A program made the position numbers and the translations under genes. This document shows positions 32,670-42,969 of a stretch of DNA of 64,000 nt, piece by piece. Under the pieces are notes generated by a model. It worked only from the letters and a program-made list of their open reading frames with translations, searched no databases and had not been told where the DNA came from. Source of the stretch: Ramazzottius varieornatus (Eukaryota > Tardigrada > Eutardigrada > Parachela > Ramazzottiidae); the NCBI GenBank assembly GCA_001949185.1, contig BDGG01000007.1, positions 1,883,079 through 1,947,078 on the forward strand, read 5' to 3'. The first letter of the stretch is position 1. The number at the start of each line of letters is the position of its first letter.

Positions 32670-34763
32670 TCAGTGTGTGTCGACAAAGCTATGGTACGAG
32701 GCCGGAGAAAAAGAGAATTGCTGACCGTTGGCAGAAGACCACTGGTAGTTCCAGACGTCCTGGTTCTCCGTCTTCCAGCTCCAATAGATCCATCCGCCAG
32801 CCTGTTCCCACACGTCCATCATCAGCTCCGTCCACTTGGTGTTCCACTCCCTCTGTCCCGCCGCGTCACAGTCGCAACCACTGGGATTGACTTGACGGCA
32901 CAGTGGGCAGTTGAAGCCGCTGGACCATTCGCCCACCACGTAGGGCAAGACCCGGCTGGCCTTTAGCACGTCGTCGGCCACCGTCGTGCAGTAGTAGCGC
33001 TCCAGCTCAGCTCGTGAGTAGCCGGCTCGCGGGTCTTCGGCGCCCCAGAAAGCGGCGTAGAGATGGCCGTCGACCACCTCGCTCGAGTATTTTGTCCGCT
33101 TCCAGAAGTCTTGCAGGTTGTGCTGGTTGGCGTCCTGGTATAGATCGTCCATGATCACCACCTGTGTCGTGGGTAGCTTCGCCTTTACAGCTTCGTAGCC
33201 TTTCTGCAAAACGCAACTCACCCTTCACAGGTCAACGTGGCCAATTCAATTGAGCTTTTGGACGTCGGCAAATGCATTCGCTCGAAATGTCCCAACTGGC
33301 GCACCTTCGTAGCCAATAACAATGAGAGCGTGCGCCACTTGGGAGCCCAGCAAGATGGTTTCCTCAAGTCGCGTACGGTTAAAGCCAGTATCGTGTTAAC
33401 GTGCGCCACTTGAGACAAGTTCGGGGCTGCAGTCACTTCGGGGCTTTCATTCATCGTACGTTATAATATCCCTTCAGGATGCGAACGCTTTGGCCGACAG
33501 GCTCATTGATTAGTTGAATAGCCGTGACGTAGTTTTTCAAGTCGCGGTTGGCCGCGACCTTCTCAGCAATGGCAGTGATGGCCGCCACCGACCGATCGAT
33601 ATTCTCCTGACTCTTGTCCCAAGCACCGGTGCCTCCAGGTGGCCCGGCATGCCCACTATGATCATTGTTGTTCTGACTTCCCGGTAAGCCGTGCAGGTCT
33701 ATCCACGTCTTGATGCCCTTGGTGCCGGCGTACTTGACGATGGGTACCAAGTAGTCCCAGGCACCGGCCACAAAAGGCTCCTCGGCTTTCAAAGGCACCA
33801 TTGACCAATACCCAATGGGGATTCGAATAGTATTCAGTCCCTGGGCGGCAATTTGATCAATGTCAGACGTGGTGATAAAGGTGGACCAGTGTTGCTTCAG
33901 ACGGCTCAAACACGCCGTTTTGCCCAAGGCTTGACAAAAGGTCCATTCATCCTCGGCTTGAGACGCCGCGCCGCTGAACAACGATCCCGTCATCCATTTC
34001 TCTAGACAAAAATCAATGTCCGAAATCTTCACAAAACTAATGTTTTTGATGGGCTTTTTTACCCAGAAGAAGCCATCCACCCAGGTTAACGCCTCGAATT
34101 TTGTCTCCGCATTCCATCATGTTTCGTCGAGCTGCCTTGATGCCCAGCACGCCTTCCCTCGAAGTGCCGGTTTTCTTCAAGGAACAGGTCGTGCCGCTGT
34201 ATTGGTACAAAAAGCACTGGCGATCGTTTGCGCATCTACTTTGGCATTCAGCTTGTGTCGCTACATTGCCTGCAGTGCCCAGATCCAGACCTGAAAAGAT
34301 ACAACAACCACCGTTACAATTTGAGGGCAAACCAAGCGCGCGAGACAGGCCTATCAAATGGGGGCCAACTGACCTGTGACCCTCGAGTGAAAAAACTGCT
34401 GGAAAGTGCCTTCGGAGGTGACAACGCCGACTGTTCCTCTGCCTTCTTTCAAGGCCTTGACGTAGCAGTTACCCAGGGTGTAGGAGAGGTAGAAAAAGTC
34501 GCAGCTGGTGTTGGAGCGGCATGTTGCCCGGCATGTCTGGAAGTCGGTGTTGGCCAAAGAGGCCAGATCCTGTCCCGGCAGATCAGCGTAGCCCACAATC
34601 TCGAAATCATTATTCAAGTCTGCAAAGTGGCCCAGCGACAAAATCAGTTTAAAAACGATCAATGGTGGGTTGCTCCGCCCTTACCGCAGCCCGAAGACAG
34701 CGCAGAAACCTCACAGAAAGAAACCATCAAACACACTGTCGGCAAAAGAAACTGGTATCGCAT
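32670..34763 (-). CDS. secreted GH5 exo-1,3-beta-glucanase with two PAN/apple-like modules
   Basis: CDS joins 34763-34685, 34619-34374, 34290-34063, 34001-33460 and 33203-32670: 542 residues. Signal peptide MRYQFLLPTVCLMVSFCEVSA. Two small Cys-rich PAN-like modules follow (FQTCRATCRSNTSCDFFYLS; ECQSRCANDRQCFLYQYSG). The GH5 barrel then opens with the subfamily hallmark IRGVNLGGWLLLEKWMTGSL, split by a 61-nt intron. The acid/base Glu is in QLINEPVG and the nucleophile in YVVGEWS; IDLHGLPGSQNN and WIYWSWKTE are also typical. It should hydrolyse beta-1,3-glucan from fungal, algal or oomycete walls outside the cell. The subfamily is best known from fungi, so old horizontal transfer followed by intron gain is possible. 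The module pairing echoes the astacin at 23-24.6 kb. The C-terminus assumes no final intron near 32690. Confidence 0.9.
33293..33342. repeat. hairpin-repeat unit in GH5 intron 4
   Basis: AACTGGCGCAC and GTGCGCCACTTG arms around TTCGTAGCCAATAACAATGA. A second single arm (GTGCGCCACTTGAGACAAG) follows at 33400. Confidence 0.85.
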
Positions 34764-35354
34764 TGAGAAAGGAATCATGCTTGCGTTTTCCGTCAGAAAA
34801 AGTAGTACAAATATCATCAAGACAAAGTTGCTCTGCAATAGGATAGCACATCATGTCGGTCGAACGTCGACGGTTGCCTTTTATACAAGACATTGAAAAC
34901 CTGTCAGGACAACTTCGATTACGGACTTCCTGATATTGTCGGAATTGGTGAGCAAACTCATCGAGATATGGCGTGGCTGACAAGGCGCCTAATCTCTTCT
35001 CCAGCCTCGCGGCGCCATTCCTGTTAGCATTGCGGTAAATGCGGTTTGCTTGTTGACCAACAGGGCACTCGTATTTGCAACGGAAGGTCACCCTAATGAC
35101 CTTGGCAGATTTATGACTATTATGGAACCCCGAATTTTGCTCGCCATTCTTCCTGCTTCATTTTACAAGGAGTTAAACTACGCCGTACCGAGATAAAATT
35201 TGTCCAAGTGAGAAAACCTAAAACTCATTTCGCATTCCGGAAAAAGCAACGCACGGGAAAACCCTCCTGCATGTAACATCTCTTGCCATTCAATTAACAT
35301 TCAAAAACGCTGAAATGTATGAAAATGAACGATGTACTCGAAAACAGAGGGAGT
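34764..35354. other. gap between GH5 start and SEC62 stop
   Basis: Contains the GH5 promoter and the SEC62 3' end. The minus-strand frame at 34711-35091 overlaps the signal-peptide exon in another frame and is not a gene. Confidence 0.4.
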
Positions 35355-37639
35355 TTAGTCTTCATCGGCCGGATTCGCATTGACAATTTCGAAGGTGTCA
35401 GACTCGGAGGAGCCACTACTGCGCAGCTTCTCATCGTTATCTTTGTCTTCGGCGTCGTTGGAGGGATCTTCCAGCTCTGGCATGTCCGCCAGTGCCGGAT
35501 CATCTTTAGACGTCACATGCTCTTCACCTGAAACAATGCTAACCGATACTTTCGATAACCTAAACCTATTTGAAAATCTTCTTCAGTGATAACAAGCCAA
35601 ACAAGTATTACGCGTCACTGAAACGGCTAAATCTGACATGAACCAAGTCAAGCCGCGCACACATCCGTTTATACGGCCGACAAAGTGCGCGACTAGACCC
35701 GACAAACACAGGCTTGACCCCGTTTCCACGGAGCACAGTTTGTATTTAGCAGCACTTTACCTGTGTTGTCCTCGTCTTCTCTCCTGGCTTCTTTCTTCTT
35801 CTTCTTCCTCTGAGTGGGGGAGGAAGGTGACTCTGCTGGTTCTTCCTTCTGCTCCCCAGCTGGCTCGGCCGTTGCTTGATTACTGTCGCCGTCAGCCAGG
35901 GCCTCTTCATTGTCAGAAGTCTTGTCCTTCTTCTTCTTCTTATCCTTCTTCTTTTTGCTCTTGTCATCTTCCTGACCTTTACGTGTGAGGGAGTAGGCAG
36001 GGACGAAGGACTCGAGGAAGCCGCAATCTTCGGTCAAGTTGGGCAAGTACCAAAAGTAGATGTTGCCGGCGCTGACCAGCCACACGACACCAAAGACCAC
36101 GTAGCGGACTAGAAGGACAGACAACTCGCTCATTACAAATGACCTCAGGATTGCGCAGGATGGGCTTACAGAGAGATGCTCCGATGAGAAGTCCGATGAG
36201 GCCGACCATGACCAGGCTGAGGTAATAGACACCTTGACGGACGATCGGCGGCCACAGTGGAAAGAGACAGGCTCCGATCGACCCCAACACTGAAACAAAC
36301 ATTGTCGTTTTAACTCACACCTTAATCCCATTCTCATAAAAACCTCCAACCAGTTCGCTAGCTCGTTATACACTTAGAAATGCCGCCGAAGAAGTTCGCC
36401 GTCACAGGCTGTGACTCACAGCGGAATCTGTCGAGCTGGAAAAACCAAGAGGTGGGTACACACTTCAGGTACTTGCATACACAGACCGCATTATCTGACG
36501 CCAATGTTTTGTATGTAGGTTCAGGAGAACAGCCTCGTCTTATGGGATATTCGGTTCGGAAAGACCGTTATCGATTTTTGATCGTCATCCGCACCTTCCA
36601 CACCATTTCACAAAAGCATAACTATGATAAAGAGCTTACCGATGATGGTTCCGATGGCAATGTTCTTGATGGAGGTGGGCTCGTAGAACCAAATGTAGGC
36701 GTCGTTGCTGTCCAAGAAGACGTTGTCGTAGTGCAACTCCAACCGAATCTTTTTCTTCTTCTTTTCGCTTTCCTTCGCATCGCTCTTGGGAGATTCAGGC
36801 TCATCCTGAGATTGCACAGGGAAACATACATGAAATTAATATCACAATGTTGTCTGTCAGCTGAAGTTTACCTCAGATTCATCGTCCGATTTGTCCTCTT
36901 CCGCCTCCTTCTTCACACTGGCTTTACTTTTATCTTTCTCTTTTTCCTTCTCCTTTCCCTTGTCCTTTTTACCATCCTTAGTCTTGGAACTTTTGCCTTC
37001 AACCTACATGAACAAGTAAATGATTAGGCAAAATCCTCTGCGAAACAAATCAGAAAAATTAACCTCGGAGGTTTCATCTTTGCCGTCTTTCTTTTTCTTG
37101 TCCTTCTTTTCGGGCTTCTTCACCACAATTTTCTCTCCACGAGCAAACAGACCTAACTCCAAAAGCCTGCAACAGAAACGTAACTACAGGTAAGATATTC
37201 GACAAACAATCTATGGCGTAAAAAGGGACGTTTTACTTGTTGAGATAATCAACGCAAGAATTGCGATTGAGAAATAGCAGCTGATCCGTCTTCTTATTGG
37301 CCTTTGCCCAAGGCGATTCCAGCAGAGTATCCACCGCACGGGATCCTATCGCAGAGAATAGGTTTGGTATAGTTCGACTCCCATTTTACGAATATTTTGG
37401 GATGATTTCCTTACCGATGAAATAGTAGACTTTATCGTCGAACAGTTTCGTCTGCTTTTTCGGGCACTTGTTCCGGACGTACTTTGCGATCTCGTAATCT
37501 TGCTTGCTGGGCTTGCCTTCGCCTTCATTATTCTACAAGACAAGAGACAACCTCTCGCAGTTCAGATATGTGCATGCCAAAGCCAGCCTTGACTTACCGT
37601 TTTGTTGTTCTTTCCTTTGCGCTTCCGTACGGTCGACAT
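35355..37639 (-). CDS. SEC62: SEC62, ER post-translational translocation subunit
   Basis: Nine exons: 37639-37598, 37532-37415, 37346-37237, 37165-37064, 37003-36872, 36805-36640, 36289-36170, 36108-35761, 35527-35355; 436 residues. The N-terminal Sec62 domain includes DYEIAKYVRNKCPKKQTKLF and AVDTLLESPWAKANKKTDQL. A long Lys/Glu-rich segment is followed by KKIRLELHYDNVFLDSNDAY, IWFYEP, two membrane spans (ACLFPLWPPIVRQGVYYLSL; RYVVFGVVWLVSAGNIYFWY) and the family signature FWYLPNLTEDCGFLESF. The C-terminus is acidic. The exon 7-8 join uses an AG at 36109, the only one that keeps the second span in frame. Sec62 works with Sec61 and Sec63 to import short secretory proteins after translation and also serves in ER-phagy. 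Confidence 0.95.
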
Positions 37640-38041
37640 GATGGACCCGTTGGGATAGATGAACCAGCGCGGCCCGGTGGAGATGATCCTGTCGGGAGAA
37701 AATGTCCTCGGAAGGATGCACAAGGAGAGAGTGGAATACAACTTTGTTGTCTTGACGTGGCCACGTTGTTTTTGATGGTTATTTTGATAATCAACCAGCT
37801 GTGAAGAACAAGTGAACAATCTGAAGCTGATAAGACATTGTTTCCGTGTGACGTAGTCACAACCGATGGCTGGGCAGAAAGACACACTCGTCGACGAATT
37901 TTGGATAGGAATTTGATTTTGCAAAAAAGAGGTCCGAAGGGGTTCGATGGGTGGTGTGCTCGCATCGGGTAAGGCAGACACAAAGGCACGCCAGTTGTCG
38001 ATGAGTCAGCGGAATGGCTCTTCGCTACATTGTATAAGTTT

Positions 38042-38252
38042 GTACACGTACGACAAGTAATTATTGGTCAGTATAAATTATGGGCCAGGCGGAAAAGACG
38101 GCAAAATGTAAATTCATAGTTTCATACTAGTGAAAAGGCGAAAAGTGTATCACTGTGAATCAGTCGCGTATGTAAGTTCTTCCGTACCGATGCAACGAAG
38201 TGGCCTGGTCCACAACTTTTACTGAGCCATAATTTCTTCTCAATGCGCGTAC
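38042..38252 (+). mobile_element. GTAC-ended MITE, copy 4
   Basis: Starts GTACACGTACG, has AAATTATGGGCCAGGCGGAA and AAGACGGCAAAATG, and ends in inverted orientation with TACTGAGCCATAATTTCTTC and CGCGTAC. Best-matching partner of copy 1 (702-907), which is reversed. Confidence 0.7.
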
Positions 38253-38972
38253 GTCAAATAAAAAGTCTGGAGCCTAGAGCGTGAGGTCACTGAGGTAGAT
38301 TTTTCAGTGTCCTCTCCTACCATTTCCTTTGGAAAGATCTTTCAAATTTTGTAGGCTGAAGCTTCTGTTTGTGACGGAGATGACGTAGCGCGATGGCGGA
38401 TGTGAACAACTGGGGATGGCAAGGATCGGCTAGGACCGTACCTCTGGTATAATATTGTGATTGATTCGTCTCTCGCTTTCCGGAATGCCTTAATCCAACC
38501 AGCACGAAACAGCCCGTAGAATTTGTTTTAATCACCTTTGTTGTGGTGGTACTGTCCTACAAGTTAGCGCTTTGACACCTTTTTTGTTCAAAGCTTTGCC
38601 CGGGAGGGGGGGGGCACAATATTCGCCAGAACTTCCCAGTCGAAAACAATGAGATATGTTGGCGAAAGTAAAGGTAATTATTTTGTGAGCATATGGTAGT
38701 CTGAATCGAACTTAGGTTTTGACATACCTCTGTAAGGCGCGACATGGAGCCGGCAGGCCTGGACTTCAGCTCCATAAGTTGCGCTCCGGTCCTTAAGATG
38801 TCGGTAGACCACGCTCGATGCCAGCAACCAGTAGCAGATATAAACCCAGAAAGCAGGTGCTCGACCATCAGTTTAGTCCCTTATCGCCACATAAAATTAT
38901 TTTGTACTGCGCAGCCTCTTTTAGTCCGCAGAGAAGTACGTCTTACACGCCAAACAAGTGGGTGCTCTTTCC

Positions 38973-38978
38973 TGTATA
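38973..38978 (+). promoter_or_regulatory. TATA box candidate of the antiporter gene
   Basis: TATAAA 98 bp before the ATG at 39071, the same spacing as the other TATA-ATG pairs here. It supports starting at 39071 (or the ATG at 39080) rather than at 38744. Confidence 0.45.
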
Positions 38979-39070
38979 AATTGAAGCTTTATATTCAAGA
39001 AGGATACCGTTGTGCGTCAAAGGTGTTCTTGTCTTGCCCCTACCTACTGAAACTAGTGTCGTCACTACGG

Positions 39071-41190
39071 ATGGTCGGAATGTCGTCAGCCTTTGATCCG
39101 CCAAACGAGAAGACGTCTTTGCGCCTTGGCGAAGCCGTTGCTGCTGATGACATCCCAGCTGTGCTTCCAATCGGTCCATCTTCACAGAATGGAAGACTGT
39201 CCAGAATTAGCCCAGCTCTTCATCGTCTGTTGCGACCTCTGGTCAAGAGTAGCTACCCTTGCCCTGATTGCTCTAGCTCAACAGCACAACGTCTGAAATA
39301 CCATCTTTTACTTCCGCCTAGCGGCATCGTCGCGCGTCTCATTACACTGCTTCTACTGGCCACTCTGACATGGGCCGCACTGTGGTCACTTTTTCCGGCA
39401 GAAATGCTACGAAAGAGCAGCATTTCCGGCCTGTACCTGCTGCTCTTGGCTGGACTGGTAGCAGGCTGGTTGGTCGAACGGATCAAATTAGCCCCGCTTC
39501 TGGGCATGCTCATCGTTGGCGTCCTCTTCCGCAACGTTTATCCCATTGACTTTGCAAAACACATCGATCGAAGCTGCAGTGGCGCCATACGGTAGTTTTG
39601 TGTTTTGCAAGAAAAACCTTTTTCCCTTTCTCCAAAAAAAAGGTTCGAACAGGGCCGTGTGCCCTGTACGGCCTTCTTAGCTTTTAATGGTAATATTAAG
39701 AGAAAACGGCGTAACAGGTTGAGCGAGTTATTTTGTCATCTTCTTCTTAGCCGGTTGAATGGACTTTGACTTGGCAGGAATATAGCTTTGGCCATCATCC
39801 TAACCAGAGCAGGACTTGGGTTGGAGCAGGAAGCAATCAAGAAGCGCTTTTGGGCCGTGATGAGTCTGGCCATCGTTCCCACCCTATCCATCACGGCTTT
39901 CATCACCCTTGTTGGACACTACATGAACGGTCTGCCCTGGCTCTTCAGTGCGGCTCTTGGGTTAGACTTTATCCCTTCCCATGACCCCGGCCAATCTAGA
40001 GTTTGTTCTGTCTTTTCAGGTTCCTCATCAGCGCCGTGTCGCCGGCCGTTATCGTGCCCATTCTGCTGGTCTTCCAGGAGGAGAAGCTGGGTCAAGAAAA
40101 AGGTCTTCCTTCCCTGCTCATCGCCGCAGCCATCATCTGTGACGTGATTGCCATTTGCGGCAATAGCATCTGCCTGGGCATCGCCCTCTCCAACGGTATT
40201 GACGGTGGGATATCAATAATTGTAATCGTTCCTCAGGTCAGTCCAATGCAACTAGCCAAGTTTGTCGCAAGGTAACCTACAATTCAACATTGCCGCCATC
40301 TTCCTCACTTTTATCGCCGGTATTGGCTTTGGCCTCTTTGCTGGATGGATCTTGACTCATTTCCCGGCCGGCGACGACGTCAGTATACAGCCGATATGCC
40401 AGCCATTCATTCAACGATGGTCACTGTCGACATTGTGCTTTCAGGATTGGGCCACAATATTCAGATTTATTTTGCTGGTTTGCACCGGCCTCCTTTGTAT
40501 CTTCGGCTCAAAGGCAGTCAACCTGTCGGGAGCAGGAGCTCTGGCAGCGTTGATCGTGCCTATGGTAGCTGGCCAAGGCTGGCGAAGAAAAGGCTGTAGC
40601 GACAGCCTACAAGAAATATCCGTCTCCTTGAAGACTGGTTGGTTCATCTTCCAGCCTCTGCTCTTTGGACTGATCGGCGCGGCAGTCGACGTTACCTCTC
40701 TACAGAGGGATAAAGTCGGTATGGTCTCTTGCCATTGCCTCGCATAGACCACCTTCTCTTCTTGAAGAACGATTTTTGACTGGCTTTTACAGGCTTGTTC
40801 ATGGCCCTGCTCTTCAGCGCCCACGCCCTCCAACTGGCCGCTACCTACGTGGCCACTTGCAACTTTGGCTTCAACTGCAAAGAGAACTTGTTCTTGGCTA
40901 TTGGCTTTCTGCCCAAAGCCACCATCCAGGCCGCAATCGGCTCGACGGCACTGGACATTGCTACCAAGAACCAAATGGGACCCGACTTGATTCAGCTGGG
41001 CACCGATGTAAGACGGTAACATTTCATCTGCGATGAAAACTCAAAGTCTGGGTGTGTTTTGCAGACGCTAAACTGCGCCGTGCTGGCCATTCTCTTCTTC
41101 GCGCCGATAGGTGGCGTCCTGCTGATGGCAACCGGCAGACACCTCTTGGACAAGCCCGCCCCAGCCACCCCACAGGCCCCTCGACCATAA
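39071..41190 (+). CDS. SLC9B/NHA-type (CPA2) Na+ or cation/H+ antiporter
   Basis: CDS joins 39071-39591, 39778-39960, 40020-40195, 40272-40378, 40445-40718, 40793-41007 and 41065-41190: 533 residues. About 12 membrane spans. Family hallmarks: GLVAGWLVERIKLAPLLGML, NIALAIILTRAGLGLEQEAI, FLISAVSPAVIVPILLVFQE, and FGLIGAAVDVTSL with the IGFLPKATIQAAIGSTALD segment. The ion-binding pair, usually DD in animal NHA2 (SFDDILAITG), reads ICDVIAICG here, so the first Asp is replaced by Cys while the second remains. It probably exchanges cations for protons across the plasma or an organelle membrane; the altered pair makes stoichiometry uncertain. An in-frame N-terminal extension to 38744 exists but is unlikely. 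Confidence 0.9.
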
Positions 41191-41940
41191 TATCCAACAA
41201 TTACGCAGTGTCAAGCGGCAAACTGCCAGGATAATATAACTATCCTTGGTTGTGGTCCTCAGTCGAATCGTCCGGCTTGCTTTGACATTGTGAAGGATGA
41301 ACAATCAGTCAACTGGCTCCGTTCTGCTAATACGTCCATGCGCTAACTCATCAGGGGGTGATCCAACCTATCCTTGATTCCCTGAGCATATAACTCTTTG
41401 CCCAATCTGACTTGCCAGGATGTATCCCTCACATCGTCTAACATCGGTCGATATTAAATGCAACTGTTTTGCGATAGCCGCCAGTAAAAAATATAATATA
41501 GGTGGGGACTTTGATGTTGGAATGAGATGTGGAGCTGTATTACTCACTGCAACTCTGTGGTATCGCTCCGCCGGGACTTTCCAGCAATTAATTCTAAAAG
41601 TCAGCATTAACTGCACCCAAGTCAAAGTTCAGCCAGCACACACAATTAAGGCAAATACTGCAATGACGAACTCCCTAGTAATGCAAATGGGACTTTAACT
41701 GGTCAACCTATTGAAGTGATAACCCATACAATCTCCAGCTGACTGATAACAGACGATAACCCTTCAAAAGTCAGGCGTTCGATCAGTACCGTCACGCAGC
41801 CAGCTTCCAACGTTGCCAGACTTCGAGGCTAACACTGCAAAGCCTTTCGTTGGCTTTATCGTTGGCGTCCTTCTCTTGCCGGAAACTTTCCTATTCTCCG
41901 AGCGAGTAAATCATTGTGACCTTTTAGGTCTTGATCTAGC
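41191..41940. other. gap: no gene seen
   Basis: Antiporter 3' flank and upstream region of the short Pro/Tyr-rich gene. Open frames at 41368-41698 carry nothing recognisable. Confidence 0.4.
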
Positions 41941-42207
41941 ATGTCTTGGCCTCAGTATCCCACCAACGTCGGCTACCCAGCGGGAAGTGCCCCTCCCCCA
42001 TACTATCCTCCTCCTGCCTACCCCGCTGCAGCTGTCCAGCCCGTCTACGCCGCTCCACCCTTCCAGCCTGTCTACTATCCCCAACCTGTCCATCAGACGG
42101 TGGTCTACCGCGATCCCCACTGCCACACCAGCAGCATCGGCGGCGGACTGCTTCATGGTCTGCTCTATGGTTCGCACCACGACTATCATCATCATCATCA
42201 CTGCTAA
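41941..42207 (+). CDS. short Pro/Tyr-rich protein with His-rich tail
   Basis: A single-exon 88-residue frame. The first two thirds are Pro/Tyr/Ala-rich (YYPPPAYPAAAVQPVYAAPP). Then comes TVVYRDPHCHTSSIGGGLLH and a tail with five consecutive His before the final Cys. There is no signal peptide or membrane span. PYP-rich tracts of this sort occur in many unrelated proteins; the PAW gene at 48.2-49.4 kb has a similar GYPAGS(V/A)PP motif. The His/Cys tail could bind metal. Function unknown; coding is supported by sustained composition bias in one frame. Confidence 0.55.
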   Translation: MSWPQYPTNVGYPAGSAPPPYYPPPAYPAAAVQPVYAAPPFQPVYYPQPVHQTVVYRDPHCHTSSIGGGLLHGLLYGSHHDYHHHHHC

Positions 42208-42969
42208 CCAGTTGTCTCCCTTAGATTTACACGCCAACTATGTCGCCCTATAACTAGCTTTCTAATCTTACATGTACTTGGATCCATGCTGAATGCCGAC
42301 CATGCATTTGGAAAATATTTAATGTATTAGTAAAATTGTTAGCGAGAATCCCTATGAAGTGTATGCGTGTTCAGGCCACATTACTGTAGGGTGCGCAATT
42401 ACAGCCCAATCTACAGTGTTTGGACCGCAGATGTACTGGTTGCCAACAACAGCGGGACAAGGATAAGGAAGTTAGTAAGAAAAACGGAAGCGCAAAGAGA
42501 GAATTAATGGCTGCGGAAGACTTCCTTGTCCAGCTTCATATCCTGTTACGAGTAGGCCGTCGCGTACGCCGACCCTCCATTGATCGATCTGCCTTTAGGT
42601 ATCAATTATTCTGCCATGCCTTTATCACCGTGTACTGTACTCGACAACTCATCGAAAAGTCGTCTGAGACATCTGGTACAGCCAACTTAGGCCTTTGCAA
42701 CACTAGATCTTTCCCACTCGCACCTTAGTTATATTGAATATTGTCGGTATTCCGTATTCATACAACGGTCTTGTCTGAAATCAATGCCACGGCGACTAAC
42801 CCAAGGGCATTTCCGACGACGCGGAAATGAACTGACGAAAGAATGTCTGCAACTACCGCATTTCATCCTGCATATAAAAACTCACCGTAAAAAATAAAAA
42901 CCCAACTCAGCACATTCGCTTTCTGCGCATCACCAGTTCCACAGCATTATATCGCCCAAGTTTTCCACC
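42208..42969. other. gap: promoter of the next gene, no gene seen
   Basis: TATAAAA at about 42873 precedes the ATG at 42970. The + frame at 42420-42728 has no recognisable domain. Confidence 0.4.
42873..42879 (+). promoter_or_regulatory. TATA box of the low-complexity secreted protein
   Basis: TATAAAA 97 bp before the ATG at 42970, near-identical spacing to the TATA-ATG pair at 25/118. Confidence 0.55.

Larger units (their letters stand above)
37640..39070. other. gap: SEC62 promoter, GTAC-MITE copy 4, antiporter promoter
   Basis: The MITE lies at 38042-38252. The + frame 38744-39070 is continuous with the antiporter's first exon, but it precedes the likely start and lacks family similarity. 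Confidence 0.5.

Noticed and set aside
34228-34896. 222-codon + strand frame over the GH5 gene start
   Set aside because: Antisense shadow of the signal-peptide and PAN-like exons, which have clear family matches and consistent splice sites.
42420-42728. 102-codon + strand frame between two real genes
   Set aside because: No signal peptide, no domain and no splice context.
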